Under the pieces are notes generated by a model. The model worked only from the letters and a program-made list of their open reading frames with translations. It was not told where the DNA came from and ran no database searches. From Pseudomonadota bacterium (lineage in GTDB: Bacteria > Pseudomonadota > Gammaproteobacteria > Acidiferrobacterales > UBA6901), in assembly GCA_021783175.1 (NCBI GenBank), contig JAJXUF010000118.1:1-9638 (forward strand): a stretch of 9,638 nucleotides of DNA. Direction: 5' to 3'. The first letter of the stretch is position 1. The number at the start of each line of letters is the position of its first letter. Position numbers and translations under genes: made by a program. Shown here piece after piece: positions 1 to 6,708 of the stretch.

Positions 1-173
1 GCCCTCCTCCTGATGTAATCCCTGGCGACACAGCGCTGCCGATGCGCTGCCGGACACGTCAAATCATAGCTTAAAAAGCTTTGTCGTCCAGCAGACAGAA
101 TCCGGCTCAATGGACAGCGCATATTTCGCCGACCGACGCAGGTGCGGAAAGTTGTCGATTCGGGTGTTCGCCG

Positions 174-228
174 GATCACCGATATTCTTGATTCAGGCGC
201 CGCCGGGATGATTCGGTGGTCTATTTTT
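174..228 (+). terminator. Possible stem-loop plus T-run upstream of the transporter
   Basis: GATCACCGA (174-182) pairs with TCGGTGGTC (213-221): nine pairs including one G-T wobble. A 30-base loop separates the arms, and a five-T run follows at 224-228. The stem has the order of an intrinsic terminator, but the loop is long and the T-run starts two bases late. It could end transcription from a gene left of the window, or be a leader structure of the transporter gene. Weak call. Confidence 0.3.
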
Positions 229-329
229 GACAGCAGGGGGACTATAGCAACAAGCAATCGCGCTTTACATAGGCTACCGTATTGCAAATCATGGCTAAGT
301 GATTGATCCGGTGGAGCACCAGAAACATC

Positions 330-340
330 AAGGAGATCTT
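330..340 (+). promoter_or_regulatory. Ribosome binding site fixing the transporter start
   Basis: AAGGAG at 330-335 lies five bases before the ATG at 341. An in-frame GTG at 299 would add 14 residues but has no comparable Shine-Dalgarno sequence, so the ATG at 341 is preferred. Confidence 0.8.
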
Positions 341-1885
341 ATGAACCAGGTTGCCGAGGGCGTTGTAAGCAACAAGAGCTTCATTATCAGCAACATCAGG
401 GAGAGCGGCAGGAATCCGACGCGGGTGCTTACCGGTTTTGTTCTAGCCTGGGTTATGTTCACTCTTATCATGTGGGTAATTCCGCGACCCGCAGACCTGT
501 CGCCACAAGGAATGTCGGTGCTGGCCATCGTCGTATGGGCAAGCATCATGTGGGTATCCGAAGCCTTGCCCGTGGGAATAACCGGAATCACCATTCCACT
601 GTTGCTCATCCTCACCCAGGCATTGCCATGGAGCAACGGTAAGCCGCCAATGGCCACAGTTTTCAACGGATTCACCAATCATGTCGTATGGCTTTGCCTC
701 TTTGCCTTTCTAGTCGGCGCAATCATGCAATTGTTAAAGCTTGACCGACGCATTGCTCTTGGCATTCTGGATAAGATAAAAGCATCAAGCGTTGGCCGCG
801 TTATCTGGGGGTTCTTCGGAGTCAACATTCTGCTGGCATTTTTCATACCCGCAGCTAATGCACGCGCCGCAACCTTGTTGCCCGTTGTAAACGGTGTCAC
901 CAACCTGCTCGGCAATACTCCGCAGGAGCAGGAAGCAAAAAAGGCAATAGTCATTCAGTCGCTGGTCTACGGAACCATGATTTGCGGCGTATTCATCATG
1001 ACCGCTCACTTACCTAACCTCATCATGGTGGGACTGTTCAGCAGGAACGGCTACAACATCGGTTACCTAGACTGGGCACTTCTCCAGTTTCCCTACCTCG
1101 GAATGTTTGTCCTCACGCAGTGGTGGGTTCGTTATCACTTCAAGACCAAAGGCCTGCAGATCGCCGGTGGGCACGCCAAGATACACCGCATGCATCAGGA
1201 GCTGGGGCCGATGTCGCGCGGCGAGTGGACGCTGCTGATTGTGTTCAGTGCAATTGCCTTATTGTTTGCCATGGGTCGAGGCAGCCCGATTTATCAGTTG
1301 CACCACTTCCAGCTCGGCATTATCGGACTTATCGGCATAGTCGTTCTGTTTACGCCCGGATTGTTTCCATTCAAATGGAAAGACATACAGGACCGTACCA
1401 TGTGGGGCACCTTTCTGCTTCTTGGTGGAGCCCTGACCATGACCGCTGCAATGACCCAGTCCGGTCTTGCGGGTTGGCTCGCCGGAGTCGTCCATGGCAG
1501 CGTACAAGGCAAACCCTGGTGGCTCATCTTGCTGATCCTCATGCTCGGCACACACATCATTCGAATCGGCATGCTGTCCAACGTTGCCGCCATTGCTATG
1601 CTCGCACCAGTACTCTTTGCCATGGCGCCCAAGCTTGGCCTGCACCCGGTCGCTTTTACCATGCTGGTTTCCGACACGGATACCTACGCCTATTTGTTGC
1701 CCACACAGATTACGGCTGCAGTCATTGCCTACGGTTCGGATACCTTTAGCACCATTGATTACGCAAAGGTAGGGTGGCTTTGCATTCTTCTCGCCATTGC
1801 CTACGGCATATGTGTCATGGCGCCGTGGTACGCGCTACTCGGTATGCCAGTTTGGAATCCGAGCGCTCCCTGGCCCTTCCATTAA
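341..1885 (+). CDS. DASS/CitT-type anion transporter (SLC13-like)
   Basis: This is a 514-residue inner-membrane protein with about a dozen hydrophobic segments, the first at residues 29-47. Length and layout fit the divalent anion:Na+ symporter (DASS) family, whose members carry citrate, succinate, malate, tartrate or related anions by sodium symport or by exchange. The family has two inverted halves, each with an SNT-type substrate/sodium motif. Here the first-half site reads AANARAA (N173, R175) and the second-half site reads LSNVAA (S413, N414). The NARAA form recalls the TAR-type motif of CitT/TtdT exchangers more than the SNT motif of sodium symporters, so exchange is plausible but inferred. 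The start is set by AAGGAG five bases upstream. The gene is followed by a terminator-like hairpin and then a PHP hydrolase gene, suggesting shared substrate handling. The substrate cannot be read from sequence. Confidence 0.87.
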   Translation: MNQVAEGVVSNKSFIISNIRESGRNPTRVLTGFVLAWVMFTLIMWVIPRPADLSPQGMSVLAIVVWASIMWVSEALPVGITGITIPLLLILTQALPWSNGKPPMATVFNGFTNHVVWLCLFAFLVGAIMQLLKLDRRIALGILDKIKASSVGRVIWGFFGVNILLAFFIPAANARAATLLPVVNGVTNLLGNTPQEQEAKKAIVIQSLVYGTMICGVFIMTAHLPNLIMVGLFSRNGYNIGYLDWALLQFPYLGMFVLTQWWVRYHFKTKGLQIAGGHAKIHRMHQELGPMSRGEWTLLIVFSAIALLFAMGRGSPIYQLHHFQLGIIGLIGIVVLFTPGLFPFKWKDIQDRTMWGTFLLLGGALTMTAAMTQSGLAGWLAGVVHGSVQGKPWWLILLILMLGTHIIRIGMLSNVAAIAMLAPVLFAMAPKLGLHPVAFTMLVSDTDTYAYLLPTQITAAVIAYGSDTFSTIDYAKVGWLCILLAIAYGICVMAPWYALLGMPVWNPSAPWPFH

Positions 1886-1897
1886 TGTCCCTGGGTT

Positions 1898-1941
1898 ACC
1901 GTCCCCGGCCGCATTCCCCTGCGGTCGAGGACCGTTCTTTT
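1898..1941 (+). terminator. Intrinsic terminator or attenuator between transporter and hydrolase
   Basis: The arms are 1898-1913 and 1920-1935, with a six-base loop (TTCCCC). Of 16 positions, 13 are Watson-Crick pairs, one is a G-T wobble (1908/1925) and two are mismatches (1905/1928, 1900/1933). The tract TTCTTTT follows at 1935-1941. This is a textbook rho-independent layout on the plus strand. It starts 12 bases after the transporter stop and ends 35 bases before the hydrolase ATG, leaving no room for a separate promoter between hairpin and gene. Partial termination that sets the transporter:hydrolase ratio is the simplest reading. Confidence 0.72.
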
Positions 1942-1976
1942 CCGCTTGAATCCGAACTAACTGAAGGTTTTTCGCC

Positions 1977-4361
1977 ATGAAGAAAATGTCCGAAAGCGAA
2001 CTGAAGTCCCGGCTCGGGGAATATACAGCGCCCCAAGGCTTGTATGGACAGACCAAGGATATGACATTTCTTGGGAAGGTCAGCTGCAACGTCGAAAAAA
2101 TGGTTGCCGGCTCGTGGCAGGAAATTGTAATTGACTACGAGCTTGGCGCCGCTGGTATGGCCGACGGGTCATGGTTCAAAGCCACTTTCCGGTTCTACTC
2201 TGACTGGGCGCTATTCCAGACCACGGAACCAGCCGGCGCAAATTACATCACTGCGGAATACCACGCCGCCCCCACACTTCCGGGCCAGAGCCCGGCCACA
2301 GTACAGTCATTGAAGGTGCGCTTCGACCAGAAGGGACATGAACGCCCATTTCAGAAAGCCGTAATCGTCGATACTTTTGACGGCTATCTCAAGGCGGGTG
2401 ACCACATTATTATCCGCCTGGGCGACCGCCGTTTCGGTGGCGCAGGTACGCGCGTTCAGACCTTCGTTGAGGAAAACTTCAGAATCCGCTGCTATGTGGA
2501 TCCGCTAGGTACGTCGCGTTTTGCCGCGGTCAACCCCGATTTGGTAATTCAGGTCGTACCTGGCGTTCCAGCGCAACTCCAATGGGCCGGGCCACGCATC
2601 GTCCGGCAGGGTGAAAAATTCCCCTTACGCATACGCGCAGAAGACGAGTGGGGCAACTGCTGCTGGAAGCAGGGGGAAAGAGTCCAGATCACGGCAACAC
2701 TCAATGGGAAAGCTGTGTTTGAAAAACAGGGGACGCTTTCCAATAGCGGCTGGGCAGTATTGCTGCTCGATGACCTGCCCACCCGGGAGTCAGGCGAACT
2801 CGCGATAACAGCAAACCTCACCGAGCACCCGTGGGTAAAACCGCAGACTTTCTACGTGACTGTCGAGCACAATCTCGACGTACCGCGCATCTATTACTGC
2901 GACCTGCACGTGCACTCTGAGGATACGATTGGCACCAATTCCACAACCTACAACCTGACCTACGGCCGTGATGTCACCGGACTAGACGTTCTGGCATTTG
3001 CCCATAACGACTTCAACATCACCACGGAGCGTTGGAACAAAACTGTCGATCTGATTCGCGAAATCTCAAAGGATGGCAGCTTCGTCGCATTCCCAGGAAC
3101 CGAGTGGTGCGGCAGTTCATGCGCCGGCGGTGATCATAACGTGGTGTTTCTGCATGACGATACGCCAGAGTTTCCGTTCCTGAAAACCGGCGAGCATGTA
3201 CGCTCGGTTGAGTGGAACGAAGACATGAAATCCGCTTCAGTTGAACCCGGAGCCTGGCCGCTCGAGGAACTGTGGGCGGCATACGCCAAGGATCCGGAAG
3301 GGCATCTTCTTATCCCGCATGTCGGAGGCCGCCGCTGCATTCTGGACTGGCACTACCCCAAGCTCGAGCGCCTAATTGAAATAGGTTCGTCATGGGGGCA
3401 TTTCGGGTGGCTGTATCAGGAGGCAATGGAACGCGGCTACAAGATTGGTGCTTCAATGGCCGGCGATGAGCACCGGGGGCGTTGCGGTGGGGGGGTCCCG
3501 GGAACTGCCGTTTTTGGCACAAAGGGCGGCATTTCCGGCGTGATTTCCCGCGGACTTATACGCAAGGAAATAGCTCGCGGCCTACGGGCGCGCCACACCT
3601 TTGCCTCCACCGGGGAACGCACTTTCGGCATAACGCGTTGCGCCGGGCACATCATGGGTGATGAGCTCTCACACAAAGGGACGGCAACTCTGGAGTACCG
3701 CTTTCTCGGCGATGCCGGCTGGGATGAGATCGTGGCATACGATCATTCGGGGCCATTCTGGCGTCGCAATCTTCAGAAGGAGATCGGCTACTCGCCGCGC
3801 AGGGTACGCCTGCGCTGGGGCGGTGCGCGCGTCAAGGATCGCTATCGTTGGGCTGCATGGAAGGGAATGATCACAATCACTAACGCCGTCATCAACGACT
3901 TTATCGGTCGTGGCTTTGAGCACAAAGAAGAGACTTGCTGGCGCGAATCGACTACCGAGATCGGATTTAAAAGCGATACCTATGGAGACGTGGATGCAAT
4001 AGAAATCGATATCTCGCATCTCGCCGGCGCCAAGATCCGCGTCAAAGGAACTATCGATGGCTACGTAAAAGTCGGTGACCCGCTTAAGGGAAATCCGTTT
4101 GTTCACTGCCCTGAGTTTGAATGGGAAATAACTGGCAAAGATCTGCTTGAAGCCGGCAGGCTGCAAAATGACCTGCCGGGAATCGAGATGTTTTTGGCCT
4201 TGGAACGAATGAGTGACCAACCAGCACCACGCGATGTTTCTGGTACCATTGAACTAGAACCGCGCAACGGACCACACGGATTTCGACCGGTGTACCTGGT
4301 AGCTCGGCAGGTGGATGATGCCAAGATTTGGACTTCCGCGTTGTTCATTGCCTTTGATTGA
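1977..4361 (+). CDS. PHP-type metal-dependent hydrolase (DUF3604 or CehA/McbA-like)
   Basis: This is a 794-residue protein without a signal peptide or membrane segments, so probably cytoplasmic. GAAGG at 1963-1967 lies nine bases before the ATG. Residues 1 to about 300 look beta-rich and may hold one or two Ig-like modules. A PHP catalytic core follows, with its metal-ligand motifs in order: DLHVH (H311, H313), AHND (H343, D345), GTEW (E376), GGDHN (H387), IPHVGG (H448) and GDEH (D497, H499). Residues from about 560 to the end look beta-rich and finish in a WTSALF segment like the C-termini of PHP proteins of the CehA/McbA and DUF3604 type. CehA hydrolyses the carbaryl ester, but most of this group have no known substrate. 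All ligands are present, so hydrolysis of an ester, phosphoester or amide is expected. The gene follows an anion transporter, which could import the substrate. A run of seven G at 3489-3495 lies just after the GDEH motif. Confidence 0.82.
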   Translation: MKKMSESELKSRLGEYTAPQGLYGQTKDMTFLGKVSCNVEKMVAGSWQEIVIDYELGAAGMADGSWFKATFRFYSDWALFQTTEPAGANYITAEYHAAPTLPGQSPATVQSLKVRFDQKGHERPFQKAVIVDTFDGYLKAGDHIIIRLGDRRFGGAGTRVQTFVEENFRIRCYVDPLGTSRFAAVNPDLVIQVVPGVPAQLQWAGPRIVRQGEKFPLRIRAEDEWGNCCWKQGERVQITATLNGKAVFEKQGTLSNSGWAVLLLDDLPTRESGELAITANLTEHPWVKPQTFYVTVEHNLDVPRIYYCDLHVHSEDTIGTNSTTYNLTYGRDVTGLDVLAFAHNDFNITTERWNKTVDLIREISKDGSFVAFPGTEWCGSSCAGGDHNVVFLHDDTPEFPFLKTGEHVRSVEWNEDMKSASVEPGAWPLEELWAAYAKDPEGHLLIPHVGGRRCILDWHYPKLERLIEIGSSWGHFGWLYQEAMERGYKIGASMAGDEHRGRCGGGVPGTAVFGTKGGISGVISRGLIRKEIARGLRARHTFASTGERTFGITRCAGHIMGDELSHKGTATLEYRFLGDAGWDEIVAYDHSGPFWRRNLQKEIGYSPRRVRLRWGGARVKDRYRWAAWKGMITITNAVINDFIGRGFEHKEETCWRESTTEIGFKSDTYGDVDAIEIDISHLAGAKIRVKGTIDGYVKVGDPLKGNPFVHCPEFEWEITGKDLLEAGRLQNDLPGIEMFLALERMSDQPAPRDVSGTIELEPRNGPHGFRPVYLVARQVDDAKIWTSALFIAFD

Positions 4362-4419
4362 GCACGGTTGAGAGCAAACTGGCGCGCCATTTCATTCGTC
4401 TGGGCGCGCCAGACCGTGC
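4362..4419. repeat. Long inverted repeat across convergent gene ends
   Basis: GCACGGT (4362-4368) pairs with ACCGTGC (4413-4419), and CTGGCGCGCC (4379-4388) pairs with GGCGCGCCAG (4403-4412). This gives 17 perfect pairs, a 10-base bulge on the left arm (4369-4378) and a 14-base loop (4389-4402). The left arm starts at the base after the hydrolase stop. The loop contains the stop codon of the minus-strand binding-protein gene, and the right arm lies in its last codons. There is no T-run on either side, so it is not a standard intrinsic terminator. It may block converging polymerases or protect 3' ends. Confidence 0.7.
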
Positions 4420-5297
4420 TGCCGATAGATCATACCTACTTCGTGGTCCATCAGAAAATCTAACAAGGATGCACCCCAGTCGCCCCCGTCCCCAACTATG
4501 CCGGCATGAAATGTGGAGATCGCATTGCCCGGTGCGGGTTGCGGATCAAGCGCTTTTCCGCCGAGCGGAATAATATCGAACACACCGGGGAAAATGCGTA
4601 CGTAACGCAGCGCGAGATGGTAGTAAATCATCGCGACGTCTGCTCGTCCGTCCACGAGCGCTTGCGGCGCTTCGCGGTGGTGAATTCGCTGGCCGAAACA
4701 AATGCGTTGCGAAAAATTAGTTCCGCCGTCCGCGTCAAGAAAATCCAGCTCTATGCCAATTTCCGCGGCCAGCGCCTTCAGACTGGCCACATACACTTCG
4801 TTGCTGGCCCGCTCGGTGTGCGGATTGGAAAGAAAAAGGCGCACATCCTCGCGTGCCAGATCTGCTACCCCTTCGATTCTTTTCGGATTGCCGTGGCGCA
4901 CCAGCAGGACATTGCCACGACTGCGCATGAAAGGCCGATGCCCATTCAGATAACCCAGGGAAACCAATTGCTCCAACACCGCCGGCGGACTGATAAAAAC
5001 ATGAGGAGTGACGGACACCTGCAGATTTCCTATGGATACTCCTCCTCTTTTCAGGGCTTCCAGTAACACTGGTGGTGGTGTTGTCACATAAAAGACATCC
5101 TGCACTTCCTCATGGCGGGTGAGGTACAAGCGCAGCGACTCGTGCAGAGCCATATGATGATTGCCGTCGGAAAAAACGACGAGCCGCGCGCGGCGCGGAT
5201 CTCCATGGAAGTCAAGACAGATGTTCGACTCCGGATGCTGCCAGCAAAACGCCTCCGGTGCGGCGACGGCTGTCTCACGCGGCCAGTTAAGGCTCAT
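4392..5297 (-). CDS. Signal-less solute-binding-fold protein, ModA-like
   Basis: This is a 301-residue protein from the ATG at 5297; a GTG at 5300 is the alternative start. A G-rich stretch (seven G, complement of 5305-5311) lies seven bases upstream and may act as a weak Shine-Dalgarno sequence. The sequence resembles type II periplasmic binding proteins of the molybdate-binding ModA group. A first beta strand, LVVFSDG, lies near residue 40. The segment VRHGNPKRIEGVADLA and the following LSNPHTER match the hinge and second-lobe pattern of that group, and RADVAMIYYHLA matches its late 'aDagivY' element. ModA proteins are normally exported, but this one has no signal peptide. The reading frame is closed by a TAA at 5357-5355 with no start codon or hydrophobic stretch between. 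It may be a cytoplasmic ligand sensor, or bind another oxyanion or small molecule. The gene is divergent from a PhnD-like gene, and no ABC partner is seen. Confidence 0.68.
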   Translation of the reverse strand: MSLNWPRETAVAAPEAFCWQHPESNICLDFHGDPRRARLVVFSDGNHHMALHESLRLYLTRHEEVQDVFYVTTPPPVLLEALKRGGVSIGNLQVSVTPHVFISPPAVLEQLVSLGYLNGHRPFMRSRGNVLLVRHGNPKRIEGVADLAREDVRLFLSNPHTERASNEVYVASLKALAAEIGIELDFLDADGGTNFSQRICFGQRIHHREAPQALVDGRADVAMIYYHLALRYVRIFPGVFDIIPLGGKALDPQPAPGNAISTFHAGIVGDGGDWGASLLDFLMDHEVGMIYRQHGLARPDE

Positions 5298-5487
5298 CAC
5301 GATACCCCCCCAATTCCGTTTACGACACCGCCCACTCGATGATTTCGCCTTCCTTTACACCGTATTGAGCATTGTTGCCGTGCGTCACGTGCGCAGGCCC
5401 TGCGCGATCTCGCAAGGTATGTAGCAGCAATGCCTGTCGTTGCCTATTGCATGCGGCAGGTTTCGCCCTGGGTCTGGCGATGCCGCA

Positions 5488-5514
5488 ACTATCTGGACAA
5501 TTTCGCCCGATAGT
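5488..5514. promoter_or_regulatory. Dyad overlapping the candidate promoter
   Basis: ACTATC (5488-5493) and GATAGT (5509-5514) form a perfect 6-bp dyad with a 15-base centre. The dyad encloses the -35 hexamer and most of the spacer of the candidate promoter at 5494-5521, a typical place for a repressor or activator site. No regulator gene is present in the window, and six-base dyads also arise by chance. Confidence 0.35.
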
Positions 5515-5521
5515 CTAAATT
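5494..5521 (+). promoter_or_regulatory. Candidate sigma-70 promoter for the PhnD-like gene or its leader
   Basis: TGGACA (5494-5499) matches the -35 consensus at five of six bases. TAAATT (5516-5521) matches the -10 consensus at four of six, with a 16-base spacer. Transcription would start near 5528, giving a leader of about 210 bases to the ATG at 5741, or an RNA of about 110 bases if it stops at the hairpin ending at 5637. Prediction by eye only. Confidence 0.42.
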
Positions 5522-5600
5522 GAATAAGCCGTATTGCATATTGTCGGCGGGCAGACACAAGCCGCGCTGAAGGTGGTACTAGGCCGGTGAATTGTGATTG

Positions 5601-5637
5601 TGGCCATGTTCAATATGTCATATGGCCGACTTTTTTT
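5601..5637 (+). terminator. Intrinsic-terminator-like hairpin upstream of the PhnD-like gene
   Basis: GGCCAT (5602-5607) pairs with ATGGCC (5622-5627). The stem extends by T-G wobble at 5601/5628 and inward by two more pairs to 5609/5620, with a loop of about 10 bases. A run of seven T follows at 5631-5637. No plus-strand gene precedes it, so it would terminate either a leader RNA of the PhnD-like gene or a free small RNA. GTCGGC (5543-5548) is complementary to GCCGAC (5625-5630) on the 3' arm and could form a short alternative, antiterminator-like pairing. Confidence 0.58.
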
Positions 5638-5740
5638 GGGGCGCACTTAGTTTTGATGCACTCCGGTCAGCGCTCAGGAATAACGTGGCGCTGGAGAGGA
5701 GCTTTACTGGTTATCGGAGTAGTATACCAAGGAGAGTGTT

Positions 5741-6703
5741 ATGCGTGGCGCACGTTGTTTCTTCTTTTCCCTTTTAGCCATCGCTGGTCTGCTCTGCGCA
5801 CAATCGGTTTGGGCCGATGGCGCCATGAGCGCGACAGCCAAGTCTGGTGCCAATTCCGCTGACGAAACCGACGTCGCCTACCGGCAGCCTGTTGAAGCGA
5901 TTTCCAGCCTTGACCTTACCAAGAAGGGCGCGATCAATGATATTGAGCAGCGCAGCGATTTCGTGTTTAGCGCGCCGCCGCGCGGCAGCTACCAACATGA
6001 AATGGCGCTGTACAGTCCAATTGCCAATTACCTCAGCAAAGTTACTGGTAAACACTTCGTCTTCCAGTACTCCGACAACTGGCTTTCCTACAGCAAGAAC
6101 ATGACCGATGGCGCGTACGACCTCGTATTTGACGGTCCGGCGTTCAACGGCTGGCGCGTTGACCGTCTGGGCCACACACCATTGGTGAAGCTGCCGGAAC
6201 CATTCGTCTTCGTTGTCGTCGCAAAGGCGAACGACACGCAGATCACCGACATGGCGACGCTGGCAGGCCATAGCGTGTGTGCGCATGCGCCGCCAAATCT
6301 CGGCACGCTTACGCTACTCAACCAGTTCACAAATCCGTCACGCCAGCCCTATCTGATTGTCGTGAAGGGTTGGGACAAATCCTACCGCGGCTTGATTAGC
6401 GGGAAGTGCGAAGCAACAGTGCTGCCACTGACCAATCTGAAAAAATACGACAACGGCTCGACAAAGCTGACCAAGATCATCTACCAGGCGCGCGCCCTGC
6501 CCAATCAGGCGATATCTGCCGGTCCGAGAATTCCGCCAGCGATGCAAAAGCAGATTCAGCGGGCGCTGCTTTCCGACGAGGGCCGTGCGGTCACGGCCAA
6601 GTTGGTTGCGGCCTATGCAAGCAAGGATTTCGTCCCGGCAACGCGCGAAGAGTATGCTGGCCTGGGCTCGCTCCTGAAGGACAGCCTGTACTACCAGAAC
6701 TAG
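5741..6703 (+). CDS. Exported PhnD-like substrate-binding protein
   Basis: This is a 320-residue protein. AAGGAG at 5729-5734 lies six bases before the ATG. The N-terminus is a Sec signal peptide: arginines at 2 and 5, a hydrophobic core at about residues 7-20, and probable cleavage after A25 (SVWA-DG). There is no lipobox. The mature part resembles the phosphonate-binding PhnD family: an opening strand FVFSAPPRG, a helix with YSPIANYLSKVTG, then YDLVFDGPAF, which is the usual site contacting the ligand. Later come the domain-2 elements LAGHSVCAHAP and GWDKSYRGLISGKCEATVLP. Two cysteines, C180 and C223, may form a disulfide in the periplasm. Family members bind phosphonates, phosphite or other small anions, or act as sensors; the ligand here is unknown. 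No phnC or phnE gene lies in the window, so it may be an orphan or work with a distant transporter. A strong hairpin follows the stop. Confidence 0.83.
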   Translation: MRGARCFFFSLLAIAGLLCAQSVWADGAMSATAKSGANSADETDVAYRQPVEAISSLDLTKKGAINDIEQRSDFVFSAPPRGSYQHEMALYSPIANYLSKVTGKHFVFQYSDNWLSYSKNMTDGAYDLVFDGPAFNGWRVDRLGHTPLVKLPEPFVFVVVAKANDTQITDMATLAGHSVCAHAPPNLGTLTLLNQFTNPSRQPYLIVVKGWDKSYRGLISGKCEATVLPLTNLKKYDNGSTKLTKIIYQARALPNQAISAGPRIPPAMQKQIQRALLSDEGRAVTAKLVAAYASKDFVPATREEYAGLGSLLKDSLYYQN

Positions 6704-6708
6704 ATCAT

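Larger units (their letters stand above)
1..340. other. Non-coding upstream region of the transporter gene
   Basis: No convincing gene is seen here. Plus-strand frames are stopped by position 74. One minus-strand frame is open from an ATG at 122-120 to the window edge (40 codons), but it lacks a ribosome binding site and resembles nothing I recognise. Promoter-like pieces for the downstream transporter are weak. TTGACA at 227-232 has no -10 at the right distance, and TTTACA at 264-269 has only AATCAT (287-292) after a 17-base spacer. A stem-loop at 174-228 is listed separately. Confidence 0.6.
5301..5740. other. Divergent intergenic region, about 440 bases
   Basis: No gene is called here. 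The region must hold promoters for the minus-strand binding-protein gene and the plus-strand PhnD-like gene. It contains several dyads. TGCG-T-CACGTG-CGCA (5381-5395) is a near-palindrome. GCGCAG/CTGCGC (5391-5396, 5400-5405) is a tight stem. ACTATC/GATAGT (5488-5514), a promoter candidate (5494-5521) and a terminator-like hairpin (5601-5637) are listed separately. No clear minus-strand promoter was recognised. An open frame from GTG 5587 that runs into the PhnD-like gene is taken as a shadow. Confidence 0.65.

Noticed and set aside
1..122. Minus-strand frame open from ATG 122 to the window edge
   Set aside because: Only 40 codons are visible, with no ribosome binding site and no recognisable motif; an open frame of this length can occur by chance.
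227..248. TTGACA with TATAGC as a promoter
   Set aside because: The spacer is only 10 bases, too short for sigma-70.
299..340. GTG at 299 as the start of the transporter
   Set aside because: The ATG at 341 has a clear AAGGAG at good spacing; the extra 14 residues are polar and lack a Shine-Dalgarno sequence.
1120..1749. 209-codon open frame inside the transporter gene
   Set aside because: It is a shadow frame rich in Arg and His with no family resemblance, lying wholly inside a well-supported membrane protein gene.
3489..3495. Run of seven G in the hydrolase gene as a phase-variation tract
   Set aside because: Seven G is short for slippage control, and the frame is intact through a glycine-rich loop; there is no other sign of phase variation. 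The seven-C tract at 5305-5311 is treated the same way.
3669..4220. 183-codon antisense frame inside the hydrolase gene
   Set aside because: It is antisense to the conserved C-terminal part of the hydrolase and shows no start signal or recognisable domain.
277..5537. CCGTATTG repeated at 277, 5360 and 5529 in intergenic DNA
   Set aside because: Eight- to nine-base matches in this amount of sequence are expected by chance, and spacing to the gene starts differs.
5587..5862. Open frame overlapping the start of the PhnD-like gene
   Set aside because: It runs through the terminator-like hairpin, starts with a poorly placed GTG and overlaps a gene with a clear signal peptide and ribosome binding site.
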